DNA from: Hibiscus mutabilis
Lineage: Eukaryota > Streptophyta > Magnoliopsida > Malvales > Malvaceae
Assembly: GCA_019671005.1 (NCBI GenBank)
Contig: CM033732.1
Span: 7,658,886-7,722,885 of the forward strand
Direction of reading: 5' to 3'
DNA length: 64,000 bases
This document shows positions 1 through 11,237 of this stretch, piece after piece; positions within the stretch are counted from its first letter, which is position 1, and each line of letters opens with the position of its first letter. Below the pieces are notes generated by a model. The model did not search any database. It was given only the letters and a program-made list of their open reading frames with translations, and was not told the origin of the DNA. The position numbers and the translations under genes were made by a program.

Positions 1-194
1 ACCATTTTATACCGAGACAAGCAGAAATCGGGGCACCATCTTAAACACGACAGAAATTGGGGCATCGAAAAACTTGCAACTTGAAGAATCCGCCAAGGAA
101 AAGTTAAAAGTTCCAAAAGAACTCATGATTCCAAGGCGTCAAACAGAGAAGTAGTGGAAATCTCATGGTACTCGTGCCATAAGAAAAAAGGGTG

Positions 195-860
195 CCATTT
201 TCAAAGACAAAGGTTATATATATGAAGAACCTATATTTTCAAGACTTTAGAGTAAAAAGTTCTATATAGGAAGAACTTGTAGCTCCAAAATTTCATAGTA
301 AGAAGTTTTATATAGGAAGAACTCACAGCTCTAACACTTTGAAGTGAAAGGTTCTATACAGGAAGAACCCGTAACTTCAAGATTTCTGAGCGAAAAGTTC
401 TATATAGGAAGAACCCTTATCTCTAAAACATCAAAACAAAAATTTCTATATAGGAAGAACTCCTAGCTTCATGATTTCAAGGCGAAAAGTTTTATATATG
501 AAGAACTCGTAGCTCCGAGATTTCAAAGCAAAAGATTTAATATAAGAAAAACGCGTAGCTCCAGGACTTTAAAACAAAGAGTTCTATATAGGAAGGACTC
601 GTAGCTTTAGGATTTCAAGGCAAAAAGTTTTATATAGGAAGAACTTGTAGCTCGAAGGATCTGCCCAAAGAAAGTGAAAAGTTATGTATAAGAAGAACCT
701 GTAACTCCAAGATTTGAAGGTGAAAAATTTCTATATATGAAGAACTTGCAGCCTGAAGATTTTGCCAAAGACAAGTTAAAAGTACTGTATATGAAGGACT
801 TGCAGTTCTAAGGCTTTATATAGAGAAAGAATGAACAGTTTTATATAAGTAGAATTCGTA
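195..860. repeat. Degenerate minisatellite, period about 46 bp
   Basis: About a dozen imperfect head-to-tail units are visible. Each contains a core close to GTTCTATATAGGAAGAAC followed by a stretch resembling TCGTAGCTCCAAGATTTC. Core starts near 260, 305, 351, 397, 443, 489 and 581 give a spacing of about 46 bp. The core has short inverted ends (GTTCT/AGAAC). No open frame runs through the array, and units diverge by substitutions and small indels, so the array looks old. It may be the untranslated or LTR portion of a retroelement that begins outside the window. Confidence 0.8.
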
Positions 861-869
861 ACACCGAAT

Positions 870-2850
870 TTTCAAATAAGGAAATAGGATAAAATTAGTA
901 TTTATGAACTTTGCACTAATTTTTGTCTAGGTATTACTATATTTTATTATTACAAAAAATCAAAAAAATAATAATAAAAATAAATAGCTTAACAACCCTT
1001 AATTCCATACCCCTCTGCCAACCACTCCATCACCATCACTCGGCTACCTGTTCCACTCGCCCTCATTCAGCACTACCAGAATCAAAATTATTACCCCTCA
1101 ACCAACACACATGCCCCTACCAACAACCCCTATCACCACCATGTAGGACCATTCATCCAAACTCCAAACAACCACATCACCTTCATATTTCACTCTCCAC
1201 TCCCTCACCATCCCCGGAGGGCTCCAAAAAAACAACCAAAGAGCTTCTATTTCAAGATCCCTCAAGCTTTAATCACCCAAGAAAAAAACCCTCGACACTT
1301 CTCAAATAACAATGCCCCTCTCCCACACAACATTCATCCTCAAACCATTACACTTACCCCTTTTTTTAACCTAAAACCATTACATATTCACCTTTCCTAA
1401 GTTTTTCCTTAAACGAAAAAACCCATTGAACCCTAAACACCCACCATACTAAACCAAAACAAAAGAAAAGTAGGGGTACCCATTTTAGCCACCTCAAGTT
1501 TCAACGACCGGAGCCTCAAACGAACAATCCCAATGGTGGTCAAGCTCCTCCCGATGTGAGGAATGACGTACTACAAAACCAAGTCCATCTGATGGCCGGA
1601 TTCATAGATCGATGTTCATGGAATTTGATGCTCTCAAGGGAGTTTTTGATGACCGAGATCTCCGAAGAATAATCCCAACGGTGAAGATGTTCTAGGAGGT
1701 GAGGGGAGCAAAATATCTTGATTCGACAATGATCTAACGGTGAACGAAGGAAATCCGATGAGAAGAAGTTAAACGTTCAAGGCTATTTTCATGAAGATCA
1801 GACAGTTTTCTCAAAAAGCTATTTTGAGGGAAAGAAAAGAGACGGTGAAAGGAATCCATCGGTGGTGGTGTCATGTCAAACTGACGCCGGATGGTGGCTC
1901 AACAATGGCGAGAACACACGGCGACGGCTAGGGTTGATAGGAGAGTTTTGTTATTAGGAAGGAGGAAGAATAAATCAGGAAAAAAGGGGGCTATCACATG
2001 TTGACCCGCACGGGTTGAAGTGAACCCGGATCTGACCCGCTCTGTTGACCTGACTCCAACCCGTGACCAACTATTGTAAAGCCCAAGCTCTTGGGCTTAT
2101 GTACCCATTTTATTAGCACTTTTTTGTTATTTATTGGGTTAATTTCCAATGATATTGAATTATCTTGTTGGGCTAATTCGCCTTTAATTTATTGACTTGC
2201 TTGTTTGTATGTTATTATTATTATGTATATATATAGTTTTATTACATATTGCCTGTTAAGTTATATGTCATATATCGTTATATATTGTATATATATTTGC
2301 ATGTATACTTTATGTTATTATATCATACGAAATATGTATATCATATATTAGATTTATTTATTATTATATCCTTATATATGTGTATGACTATATTTTATTT
2401 ATTAGCATTTTACTGTTCATACATATATTTGTCACATATAATTTTAGTTCTTATTATTTCGGTATCTTAGTGGGAGTGTCATCTTGGTCTCCGGGTGTCA
2501 TTTTCTTTGGTATCGTGAATACTGAGACAATTTTATTTATGTTATCATGCATGCATACATTTTAGGGATTAGATTTTAAATTAAATCAAATTTTTAATTT
2601 TTCCTAGTAAATATGATATGAACCCTTACGTACCAATTTTTGAGCGTGGTGGAGGTGCGAATCCTTCTCCACTCGTAATCGACTCCCAAACTCATTGAAT
2701 TTCTGGTTTTATTTTTTGTGTTTGGTCTACCTTACCCAAGTGACTAATGATGACTCCTCGATTTTATTTCAAAATATGAGCTTTTTCAAAATCCTCCCCA
2801 AAATTATTTTTTTAATTAAACAGGTTTTCCAAATAGAACCCAAATTTTTT
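870..2850. other. Unassigned non-coding, probably retroelement-derived
   Basis: No convincing gene is present. The 128-codon open frame at 923-1309 is low-complexity (Pro/His/Ser-rich) and has no recognisable domain. Stretches around 1,480-1,960 and 2,600-2,760 read like plant LTR or leader DNA, for example the passage near 2,640-2,700 that contains GACTCCCAAACTC. I could not define ends or a target duplication. Confidence 0.4.
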
Positions 2851-2859
2851 TAGTCTCCA

Positions 2860-3697
2860 CACTATGATGATCCGGATAAGGTATTAAACTCGATAGGCTG
2901 AGTGAGCTCGAGTAACCTGATAGGCTGAGTGACCTCAGGTAAAGACTAGTTGTGGTTAATGTGCTCCAAGTATGTCTAGGATGTATTCGTGGCTATAGTC
3001 CATCTAACCGACGGTTGTGTGAGCACAGGTAAAGTAGGGTTTCGTTGGCCATTATATGGATGTGTTATGTATGCTGTGTAAATGCTATGTGACCTTGATT
3101 ATTGCAACACTTGTGGAAGCATGCATGACTTCTTGTAAAACTTATTGATGCTTTGAGATAGGTGATCTAAGAGCTCTAGCTAGTGTAGACTAGATGATAA
3201 CCCATAGATAGTGAAAGCTTTATCTATGGTCTCTAAACTATTTTGATCTTGCATGCTTATTTTATGATAATCACGAATTATGGTAGAGTAGAAATGTACC
3301 ACTGAGCTTTGTTAGCTCAGCGTGCGGATGTGTTATTTTTTCGTACATAGGTTAACAGGTCGCCCTTTGGAGGAGCACATCGACAGGGATCTCCCAGCAC
3401 CACGATCGCTTGAGTACAGTACTTGTCATTTTAGTTTGGGCTAATGTATTCATAGGACCCTACTATTGTTGAGTATGTAACTCTATTTTAAATACTATTT
3501 TGATATACTGTGTTTTGAGTATGGAGCTCTTGTTTTGTAAACTTAATTAGGATAATATTAAATTACAATGATTTAATGAGGTTTGATATTTTTGGAAATG
3601 GCTAAACTTATTATTTTAAAAATAGAATTTTTGATGGGTCGGTTTTGAGTGACCTGAATGTAGTACTTCGAATTTAGGTCAGGATCGGGGTGTTACA
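2860..3697 (+). repeat. Ty3/gypsy LTR fragment, 3' end
   Basis: The segment ends in GGGGTGTTACA, the reverse of the TGTAACACCCC start of the LTR at 45,468. Inside it, several landmarks recur in the same order as in that LTR: GAGCTTTGTTAGCTCAG, GTACATAGGTTAACA, and GTATTCATAGGACC. It is therefore a diverged relative of the same LTR family in the opposite orientation. The 5' limit is not clear and no polypurine tract or internal domain is visible, so it may be a solo or truncated LTR. Confidence 0.6.
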
Positions 3698-3769
3698 TCA
3701 AATCCTAATTGGAAATCGCCTAGCATGCACGTCGAGTTCCACTTAATTTTTCAATGTATTGATGAACGA

Positions 3770-3863
3770 AAATGAAAAAAATTAAACCATTAAGAACCAA
3801 CTTTAAGATTTAGCTCCATGAATTGCAAAAAAAGAAGTTGGCATTGGCTTGTATTATACAAAC
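3770..3863. mobile_element. Left half of a foldback (MITE-like) element split by Athila
   Basis: The segment containing GATTTAGCTCCATGAATTG is matched in inverted orientation by 15,720-15,795 (GATTTAGCTCCGTGAATTG on the minus strand). About 70 bp align at roughly 80% by eye, on either side of the Athila insertion. Removing the Athila and one CAAAC copy restores an element of about 260 bp with long terminal inverted repeats. It has no coding capacity. The superfamily cannot be assigned because no clear flanking duplication was found. Confidence 0.6.
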
Positions 3864-5358
3864 TGTTGCGCGTAATAAGTGCTACGCAAATGTGCAAGTA
3901 TACACGTCGCAAGTTATAGTATAAAAGATATCGTCTCCATAGGGATTGGTGCTACTTCAAGATTCTAGTATCTTGCACTGTAAAAGTAAAAACACAAATA
4001 AAGGATTATAGAAGTTTAACTAATAACTAATCTAGAAAGCAATAAAGTAAAAGAAAAGATGAATTCAAATGAGAGAGAGATAGGTCAGGTTATCGTGAGT
4101 TGAGGTGTGATAGCCGATTGGATTGTTTTGGTAAAAGAGTGCACGGGCAACTCAGTTGTCGTGGCAACTTGCACAACGGGGTTGCCTTGGCAACTAATCG
4201 ATGGTTGCCTGGGCAACTACTTGGGCTTCTGGGCAGTAACCTTCAAGGTTCCTTCTTATCCCTAAGTCGAAACTCTAGCTACTTGTGCATGCCTTGATAA
4301 TACATCCCTGCGTGAATCAAGGGTGAACAACAACCAATCTTGCGCTCCTCTTAGCCGTTGAAATCCTTAACTTATTCCTACGCCGGATTAATCTTCACCA
4401 CCATTGGATTGAATAAAGATCATATTCATTCATTTCTTGAATCTAACTCTCCCGATATTAGATAAATAGATGAAATCACGAGATCCTCTCCCAATTCACT
4501 CGCAAACAAGAATAAGAACCAAGAATGAATAAACCTTGAAATAGAAAAGTACAAACTCTTATTACCTAAACAAAAACCAATAGTTTCTCACAACCACAAA
4601 ACACAATAACCATAGCCAAGTAAATTTAGTTCATGGCTAGGTTCCAAAGAAACACAAGATAAACAATCCCTAGCATGAACCCAATCGAACAAGGAAGAAA
4701 AGATGAAGCTTGTCGAAAATTCCCCTTTGCTTCCTCTCTTGGTCTTGTCGAAATTCCCTCTTGCTCTCTCTATCCATCTTGTCGAAATCTCCTTGATATT
4801 TATAGGGCTAGACCAAAGTCCTTCTTTGAGGAGGAGTTTGAGTTGGAATTAAATTATCTTTAAAGAATATAATTCTTTATTATAATTTTATTCCTATTAG
4901 AACTTCTCCTATCTTCTTGGAATTTAATTCTTCTTTAATCTCTGCATGGTAATCAAATTCCTTTGGGCTTGGGCCTTGCTCCATGTCATCTTGGGCTTGT
5001 AAAGTCATTAATTTCGACATCCCTATTGCATTTTGTCTTTGTCGACAAATGCCATGGCAACTGGCTCGGCGTCTCTTTCATGCATTGCCCTGGCATCTAG
5101 CTCGGCATATCCTTCATGCATTGCCCTGGCAACTAGCTCGGCATTGCTTTGGCAAGTGATCGTGCACATACACACACAAAAACACACCAAAGCAGCATCT
5201 TTTTCCACAAAAATCACCAAGTTATGTAATCAAGCTCACCGATTGAAGGAAACATGGATTAATACATGAATGGCTAACTATGCAACTAATATGAGCCTAA
5301 GTCTAACAATAATATGAGTAAAAAGGGTAAGAAAAATAGTACTTTTGAACACTTATCA
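3864..5358 (-). repeat. Athila LTR (3' LTR in element orientation)
   Basis: 1,495 bp, TGATAAGTG at its start and CGCAACA at its end in element orientation. It is collinear with the copy at 14,092-15,605. It contains several copies of the dyad TTGCC-NN-GGCAA (for example 4,181-4,194 and 4,204-4,217). Confidence 0.93.
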
Positions 5359-5376
5359 CACCCCCAAACTCGAACT
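5359..5376 (-). other. Athila polypurine tract
   Basis: On the minus strand a G-rich run (TTTGGGGGTG) sits directly before the LTR start TGATAAG. This is the expected place for the plus-strand primer of an LTR retrotransposon. Confidence 0.75.
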
Positions 5377-6221
5377 ATTGCTTGTCCTCAAGCAATGCAA
5401 ACTCATAATTACCTGCCAACACTTCAATTTTCACAAACTTAGCTTTGAACTTGATTTCAATTCTCTGAACCGGGGCACAAAGTATGATTGGCTTTTTATT
5501 TTTCGGAAAACTGAGGAGTTACTCGGAATCAAACTATAATGCTTGTGAGTGTGTGCGGAGTTGTGTGCAAGTTGATTTTTCGGATTCTATGCAAACAATA
5601 GGTTTTCAAATTACTTCATTGGGTTCTTTTTAGCATGTTTTAACTAGAGCCATTTTCGGGCACCTCTAGTGTTTTATTTTTAGTTTTCTTAAGTTAATTT
5701 AATCGACTAGAGCCGATTTCGGGCACCTCTAGTTAAATTTTTTTTCCTATACTAGAGCCAGTTTCGGGCACCTCTAGTGATCCTAAGTTTTAGCACATGC
5801 TAGAGCCAATTTCGGGCACCTCTAGCATTCATCCAATTTTTTATTCTAATCCCCCAATTTGTTAATTATCAACCTAAGTTTACTAGAATTCCTTAAATCA
5901 ATCAAACCACAACAGTGTTTCATCAAATTTAGCATCATAGTAAAATTCTAAGTTTTTCCATGGTTATCCTAGAATAAAAATTCTATCAATTAAGTGCATT
6001 GGCAAAGTCATCATCGAATATTCATCAAATTTAAGCAATTCTTGTTTCAATTAACGGCATGGCAAGCAATTTATGTATCCTAAATGTAATACTTAAGTGA
6101 ATGTAACTAAACATGGTAATTACTAATAACAATCCCCCCCAAACTCGAGTGAGGCATTGTCCTCAATGCATGCATAAAAATAACGAAAAATAAAAATAAA
6201 AATAAAAATGCATACGAGGAC
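5377..6221 (-). other. Athila 3' non-coding spacer with four hairpin repeats
   Basis: The spacer between the env-like ORF and the polypurine tract has no ORF of note. It holds four 28-nt units at 5,643-5,670, 5,706-5,733, 5,751-5,778 and 5,799-5,826. Each starts CTAGAGCC and ends GGGCACCTCTAG, so each can form a short stem. A second motif (CCCCCAAACTCGA followed by a CCTCAA run) occurs near both ends of the spacer, at about 5,360 and 6,135. Confidence 0.8.
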
Positions 6222-7685
6222 TTACTCCGAGAGTTCGTCATCGTAGATGATTAGTTTCCTTCTAGTTGGCGTCTTGATTTTCTTGCTTGAACGCGATGGT
6301 TGTTTTCTTGTTGCCGGTGGTGGAATCGATTCTCGTACAGGGTTGTCCTCATCGTCCTCTTCATCAATGTCAATGGCTTTTCGCTTGGAGGATTTAATTG
6401 GTGTGGTCTTTATTGGTTCAATGGAGGACTCGTCTGAATCTAAAAAATCAAAAAATGATTCCGTAGGAGTTGATTCAGGCATAGGTGCTTTACCTTTGGC
6501 TTTTGCAGTGGTTGCCGGGTCATCTTCAGGGTTGGTTGCCGTGGCGTCAGCTTCCTTGGTTGCCGTGGCGACTGCTTCATTGGTTGCCGGGGTAAGGATC
6601 TCGGCGGGAAAGATTGGGAACGGCACGCGATTGTCTGGGTACTTTTCTAGGATGACTTGGGTGATGGCATTATTGTGCTCCTTCATGTACCGCATGAACA
6701 TTAGTTGCCGATCTTCAATTTGCCTTAGGCGGCTTGCCAATGGGTGCAAAAGTGCTTCAAAGTGTCCCGGGATTAATGGTCGAGTTGCCCTGGCATTAGG
6801 TGCTTGGGCATTAGGGATTGCCGCGGCGGCAGGGGTTGCCGTGGCAATTGGAGGCCTTGAAGAATCTCCCGGTGCCTCTCCCATTAGCTTCCGAATTAGT
6901 GCTTCATTCCAACCAGACTTGGGTATGGCCTTTTCATCGGTGGACTCACCCGGGACATGCATCTCCTTGCAAAGATTAGAAATTAAGCAAGGGAAGAAAA
7001 GATAACCCTTATCTTTTGAGCTGCATACAAAAATCTCATCACAAATAATTTTTCCAATGTTAATGATGCGATTATGCAAAATAGAATGTATGAGCAAAAG
7101 ACGTGGTATATCAACGGTAGTATTGTGCGTGGAGGGCATTAAAGAAGTTTTAACAAACTTATTCCATAGTTTTGCCTCAGGTTTAAGCCGAAGGCGATTT
7201 ACCGTGCCCTTGTATTTACCGTCGTTCCAATGAGTTCCCGGTTGACTGAGTTCTTGAAGCACCTTGTCGAGTTGCTTGTGATTGATTTGGTCAACGAAGG
7301 CTTGATGCTCGTCCTTCTCAATGTAAAGTCTGTAAAAGGTGTTGATGATTTCGGGACTTATAAGTATGGCCTTGTCACGAACAAAAACATAAGGATTATC
7401 CGGGTTAGGTGAGTGAGCATAGAATTCTCTTACCCATGAGATGTTACCCGGTTCCGGTTGATGGCAAAAGATTTGCCACTTTTGATGTGCAATCCTCTTG
7501 AAGATGAATGGTTCAAGGCCGAAATCTTGATGAGAGTTGGAGTATTCAAAGCCTTGTTCTTCATGAATCTTTCGGCTTTCAAACTTGGATTGAAATCTTT
7601 CTTGAACCGCCGGTGTAGCAAACTTCTTGTATCTTGGTTCTTTGGAGGAACTTGGATGAACCAAAAGTTTAATCTTGGATGCCAT
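6222..7685 (-). CDS. Athila env-like position ORF (Transposase_32-type protein)
   Basis: A 487-residue intact frame follows pol. I start it at the MASK methionine at 7,685; the same frame continues 19 codons upstream, through a hydrophobic stretch, to 7,742. Residues near 80-125 (WVREFYAH, then a segment on Ile-Ser-Pro and FYRL) match the plant-specific domain called putative plant transposon protein, which is usual in Athila third ORFs. The C-terminal half is Ala/Thr/Pro-rich, with ATAT repeats encoded by the TTGCC-type dyad, followed by an acidic stretch (DIDEEDDED) and a basic tail (RSSKKIKTPTRRK). The name env-like reflects position only. I see no clear fusion peptide or transmembrane anchor, so its function is unknown. 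Confidence 0.8.
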   Translation of the reverse strand: MASKIKLLVHPSSSKEPRYKKFATPAVQERFQSKFESRKIHEEQGFEYSNSHQDFGLEPFIFKRIAHQKWQIFCHQPEPGNISWVREFYAHSPNPDNPYVFVRDKAILISPEIINTFYRLYIEKDEHQAFVDQINHKQLDKVLQELSQPGTHWNDGKYKGTVNRLRLKPEAKLWNKFVKTSLMPSTHNTTVDIPRLLLIHSILHNRIINIGKIICDEIFVCSSKDKGYLFFPCLISNLCKEMHVPGESTDEKAIPKSGWNEALIRKLMGEAPGDSSRPPIATATPAAAAIPNAQAPNARATRPLIPGHFEALLHPLASRLRQIEDRQLMFMRYMKEHNNAITQVILEKYPDNRVPFPIFPAEILTPATNEAVATATKEADATATNPEDDPATTAKAKGKAPMPESTPTESFFDFLDSDESSIEPIKTTPIKSSKRKAIDIDEEDDEDNPVRESIPPPATRKQPSRSSKKIKTPTRRKLIIYDDELSE

Positions 7686-7742
7686 GTATGATCTTGGTTG
7701 TGAGTAAAAACAAAGAAAAGAAAAGAAACTAAAAAGTTGCAA

Positions 7743-8220
7743 GATAGAAAGTAGAAATAGGTTAAGGGTGATGAGTTTTATAGAAAATATAGGTGGTTGG
7801 GATTGGGGGAAAACGAAAAAGGTTTAGGGTTTGGTAGGAATTTTCGACAAAGGGGTTTTGGTTAGGATGAATTGGAGGCTTTATATAAGCTTTAGATTCA
7901 GCCCCTTAGTTTCCTTGTTGAAGATGTTTTCCTATTTGGTTTAGAATTCCTTCTTTATCTTGAACTTTTTTTCCTACAATTCAAAAACAAATCAAATAAG
8001 GATTAAAATTAAATATAAACTAATAAATAAAGATGTGTAATAGGATTCTTAAACTTGAAAAAAAAATCTATCCTAAAACTACTAATAATCGAAAAAAAAG
8101 AAAAAAATAAAAGAAATCGGAAAAATAAAATACTTAAATAGTCGAAAAAATAAAAATAAAAATAAATAAAAATAAAAAAAATAAATAAAAAAGATAAAAA
8201 TATAGAAAGGGAGAGCATGC
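7743..8220. other. AT-rich spacer between Athila env-like ORF and pol
   Basis: No gene is visible. The stretch at 8,030-8,205 is almost pure A with scattered T on the plus strand, which yields only artefactual Phe-rich frames on the minus strand. In the element this is the intergenic region upstream of the third ORF. Confidence 0.6.
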
Positions 8221-11165
8221 TCATGCATCTCCTAAATTGACCACTTCCTTGTTACGTTCCACATGGGCACCATTGAAGTGCTTCAATCTTTGTCCATTAA
8301 CTTTGAATTCATGGTTGTCAGAGATGGACTTGATTATCACGGCACCATGGGAGAATGGTTTGACGACTTCAAATGGTCCCGACCATCTTGATTTCAGCTT
8401 TCCCGGGAAAATTTTTAGCCGAGAATTGAATAGGAGAACTAGTTGCCCTGGCGTGAATTGTCGTGGCAATAGTTTCTTGTCGTGCCATCGCTTTGTTTTC
8501 TCCTTGTAAATTCGTGCATTGTTATAGGCGAGTGCACGGAATTCTTCTATCTCATTGAGATCCATCAAACGCTTTTGTCCGGCACTTTTCCAATCCATAT
8601 TCACGGTCTTGATTGCCCAGTATGCCTTGTGCTCGATTTCCACCGGTAGATGACATGTTTTACCATAGACAAGTCGGAAAGGGACATACCTAAGGGTGTT
8701 TTGAATGCATTGCGATATGCCCAAAGTGCGTCATCTAATCTTAATGACCAATCCTTCCTTGAGGGATTTACAACTTTATCGAGTATTCCCTTCAACTCCC
8801 GGTTGGAAATTTCTGCTTGCCCGTTGGTTTGTGGGTGATATGTCGTGGCTATCTTGTGTGATATGCCGAAGCGTTGCAACATCTTGGCAATTAGTCTGTT
8901 GTCAAAATGCTTGCCCCCATCACTGATAATTGCTCTCGGCATCCCAAACCGTGTAAATATGTTTTTCTGCAGGAATCGTTGCACGGTCTTGGAATCATCG
9001 TTGGGAACTGCAGCTGCCTCTACCCATTTAGACACGTAGTCGACGGCGAGTAAGATGTAGAGGTTGCCGAATGAAGATGGGAAAGGTCCCATAAAATTGA
9101 TCCCCCATACATCGAACAGTTCCACCTCGATGATGTTCTGGAGTGGCATCTCATGTCGTCTAGAGATATTGCCCGTCCTCTGGCAACGATCACATTGCTT
9201 GTAAAAGTCTTGGGCATCTTTGTACAATGTTGGCCAATACAACCCGGATTGCAAAACTTTGGCTGCGGTACGAGTTCCTCCAAAATGTCCTCCATAGGGT
9301 GAAGAATGGCATTGCCGGAGTACATTCTGTTGCTCTTCTACAGGGACACATCGGCGTATAACCTGATCTGCATATTGTTTAAACAAAAGAGGCTCGTCCC
9401 AAAAGTAATGCTTAGCATCATGGCGGAACCGCTTCTTCCCTTGGTGAGTAATGCCATAAGGAAAAATACCACAAACAAGGAAATTAACTAAATCTGCGTA
9501 CCAGTGTATTGCCGAGGCATGTGCTGCCGTGGCGACTGCTCCCAAAATTGCTGAGCCGTGCGCGTCAAAGGCTACTGCGGCGTCGAGAGTTGCCGAAGCA
9601 TGTGCATCCATGGTTGCCGAGGCGTTGAGGGTTGCCAAGGCGTTGAGGGTTGCCGAGGTGTCTAGGGTTGCCGAGGCGTTGAGGGTTGCCGAGGCGTCTA
9701 GGGTTGCCGAGGCGTTGAGGGTTGCCGAGGCAACTAGAATTTGTTCATCCTGGAATGCATCGCATATCTCTAGATCCGCGTCCTCCTCCCTATTGCGTTC
9801 CAAACGTGATAAGTGATCGGCCACTTGATTTTCTGTTCCTTTCCTGTCCTTAATTTCAATATCAAATTCTTGTAAAAGTAATATCCAACGAATCAAACGA
9901 GGTTTAGCATCCTTTTTAGCAAATAAGTATTTGATTGGTGAATGGCCCGTATGAACAATTACCTTTGTACCAATTAAGTAGGATCGGAACTTGTCAAATG
10001 CGAAAACTACAGCTAGTAACTCTTTCTCCGTTGTTGTGTAATTCACTTGAGCACCATTAAGAGTTTTACTAGCGTAGTATATCACATGAAAGGTCTTACC
10101 TGTGCGTTGGCCTAGGACTGCTCCTACCGCAAAATCACTTGCATCACACATGAGCTCAAAAGGTAGTGTCCAATCTGGTGGAACGACAATGGGTGCCGAG
10201 GCAAGCTTTTTCTTTAGGGTTTCGAATGCTTGGGTGCAAGAATCATCAAAATCGAAGACTTTATCCTGTTCAAGCAGATTACACAAGGGTTTAGTGATTT
10301 TAGAAAAATTATGAATGAACCTCCTGTAAAAACCTGCATGTCCGAGAAAACTTTGAATTCCTTTAACCGAACTTGGTGGGGGTAATCTCTCGATCACGTC
10401 CACCTTGGCTTTGTCAACTTCAATTCCCTTGGATGAAATCTTGTGGCCGAGCACTATTCCTTCATCTACCATAAAGTGGCATTTCTCCCAATTGATGACT
10501 AAATTCGTTTCTTCGCATTTTGCTAACACCCTCTCTATTTTGCCGAGGCAGCCGTCGAAGTCATTACCAAAAACCAAAAAATCATCCATGAAGATCTCAA
10601 GGAAGTCTTCGACCATGTCTGCAAAGAGTGCCATCATGCATCTTTGGAAGGTTGTCGGGGCGTTACACAATCTGAACGGCATCCTTCGGAAGACATAAGT
10701 ACCGTATGGGCATGTGAAGGTTGTCTTTTCTTGATCTTCTGGTGCTATGGCAATCTGATTGTAATCGGAATAACCATCAAGAAAACAATAAAAGGGTTTA
10801 CCTGCAAGACGGTCAAGCATTTGATCAATAAAGGGTAATGGGAAGTGATCTTTCCTAGTGGCTTTGTTTAGCTTTCTATAGTCCATACAAACCCTCCAAC
10901 CGGTCACAGTCCTGGTCAGGATAAGTTCATTATTTTCATTGCTTACCACTGTTATACCTCCCTTTTTCGGTACACATTGTACCGGACTTACCCACGTACT
11001 ATCGGAGATAGGGTATATAATGCCGGCGTCAAGCCACTTGATGATTTCTTTCATTACAACCCCTTTCATGGCATGATTCAGTCTCCTCTGGGCCTCAATT
11101 GAAGGTTTGTGATCATCTTCCAACAAGATCTTATGCATACACACCGCCGGGCTAATTCCCTTCAA
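8221..11165 (-). pseudogene. Athila pol: reverse transcriptase, RNase H, integrase (one frameshift)
   Basis: A long frame (11,165 to about 8,690) continues in another frame to 8,221; an apparent 1-nt loss near 8,688 separates them. In order it shows RT (VCMDYRKLNKATRKDHFPLP; catalytic FMDDF; FLGHAGFYRRFI), RNase H (CDASDFAVGAVLGQ; YTTTEKELLAVVFA), a zinc-binding integrase head (H-x-H and CDRCQRTG), a DDE core (ISDGGKHFDN; HPQTNGQAEISNRELK) and a C-terminal DNA-binding part (FPGKLKSRWSGPFEV). Between RNase H and integrase lies a run of about 65 residues of Ala/Ser/Thr/Asn/Leu hexapeptides that is not part of the usual domain set. The enzyme would copy element RNA and insert it. Only the frameshift blocks a full product. 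Confidence 0.92.
9490..9745 (-). repeat. 18-bp tandem repeat inside Athila pol
   Basis: Seven contiguous units of the form GTTGCCGAGGCGTTGAGG or GTTGCCGAGGCGTCTAGG occupy about 9,613-9,738. More degenerate units extend to about 9,510. They are in frame and encode repeated Ala-Thr-Leu-(Asn/Asp)-Ala-Ser between RNase H and integrase. Confidence 0.9.
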
Positions 11166-11237
11166 GTCGGCAATTGTTCACCCTATTGTCTTTTTGTGTA
11201 GCTTCAACATCTTGATCAGCTTCTTTTCCTGCTCAGG

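Noticed and set aside
195..860. Regular repeats considered as a CRISPR array
   Set aside because: Units are contiguous and diverged, with no unique spacers, and the DNA is from a plant nucleus.
923..1309. A 128-codon open frame suggesting a small gene
   Set aside because: Low-complexity Pro/His/Ser composition, no domain and repeat-derived surroundings; likely chance.
6247..7005. A 252-codon plus-strand frame
   Set aside because: It overlaps the env-like ORF on the opposite strand and has Val/Ala-rich shadow composition without motifs.
9529..9816. Plus-strand frame with repeated Val-Ala-Glu-Ala
   Set aside because: It is the reverse reading of the 18-bp repeat within Athila pol.
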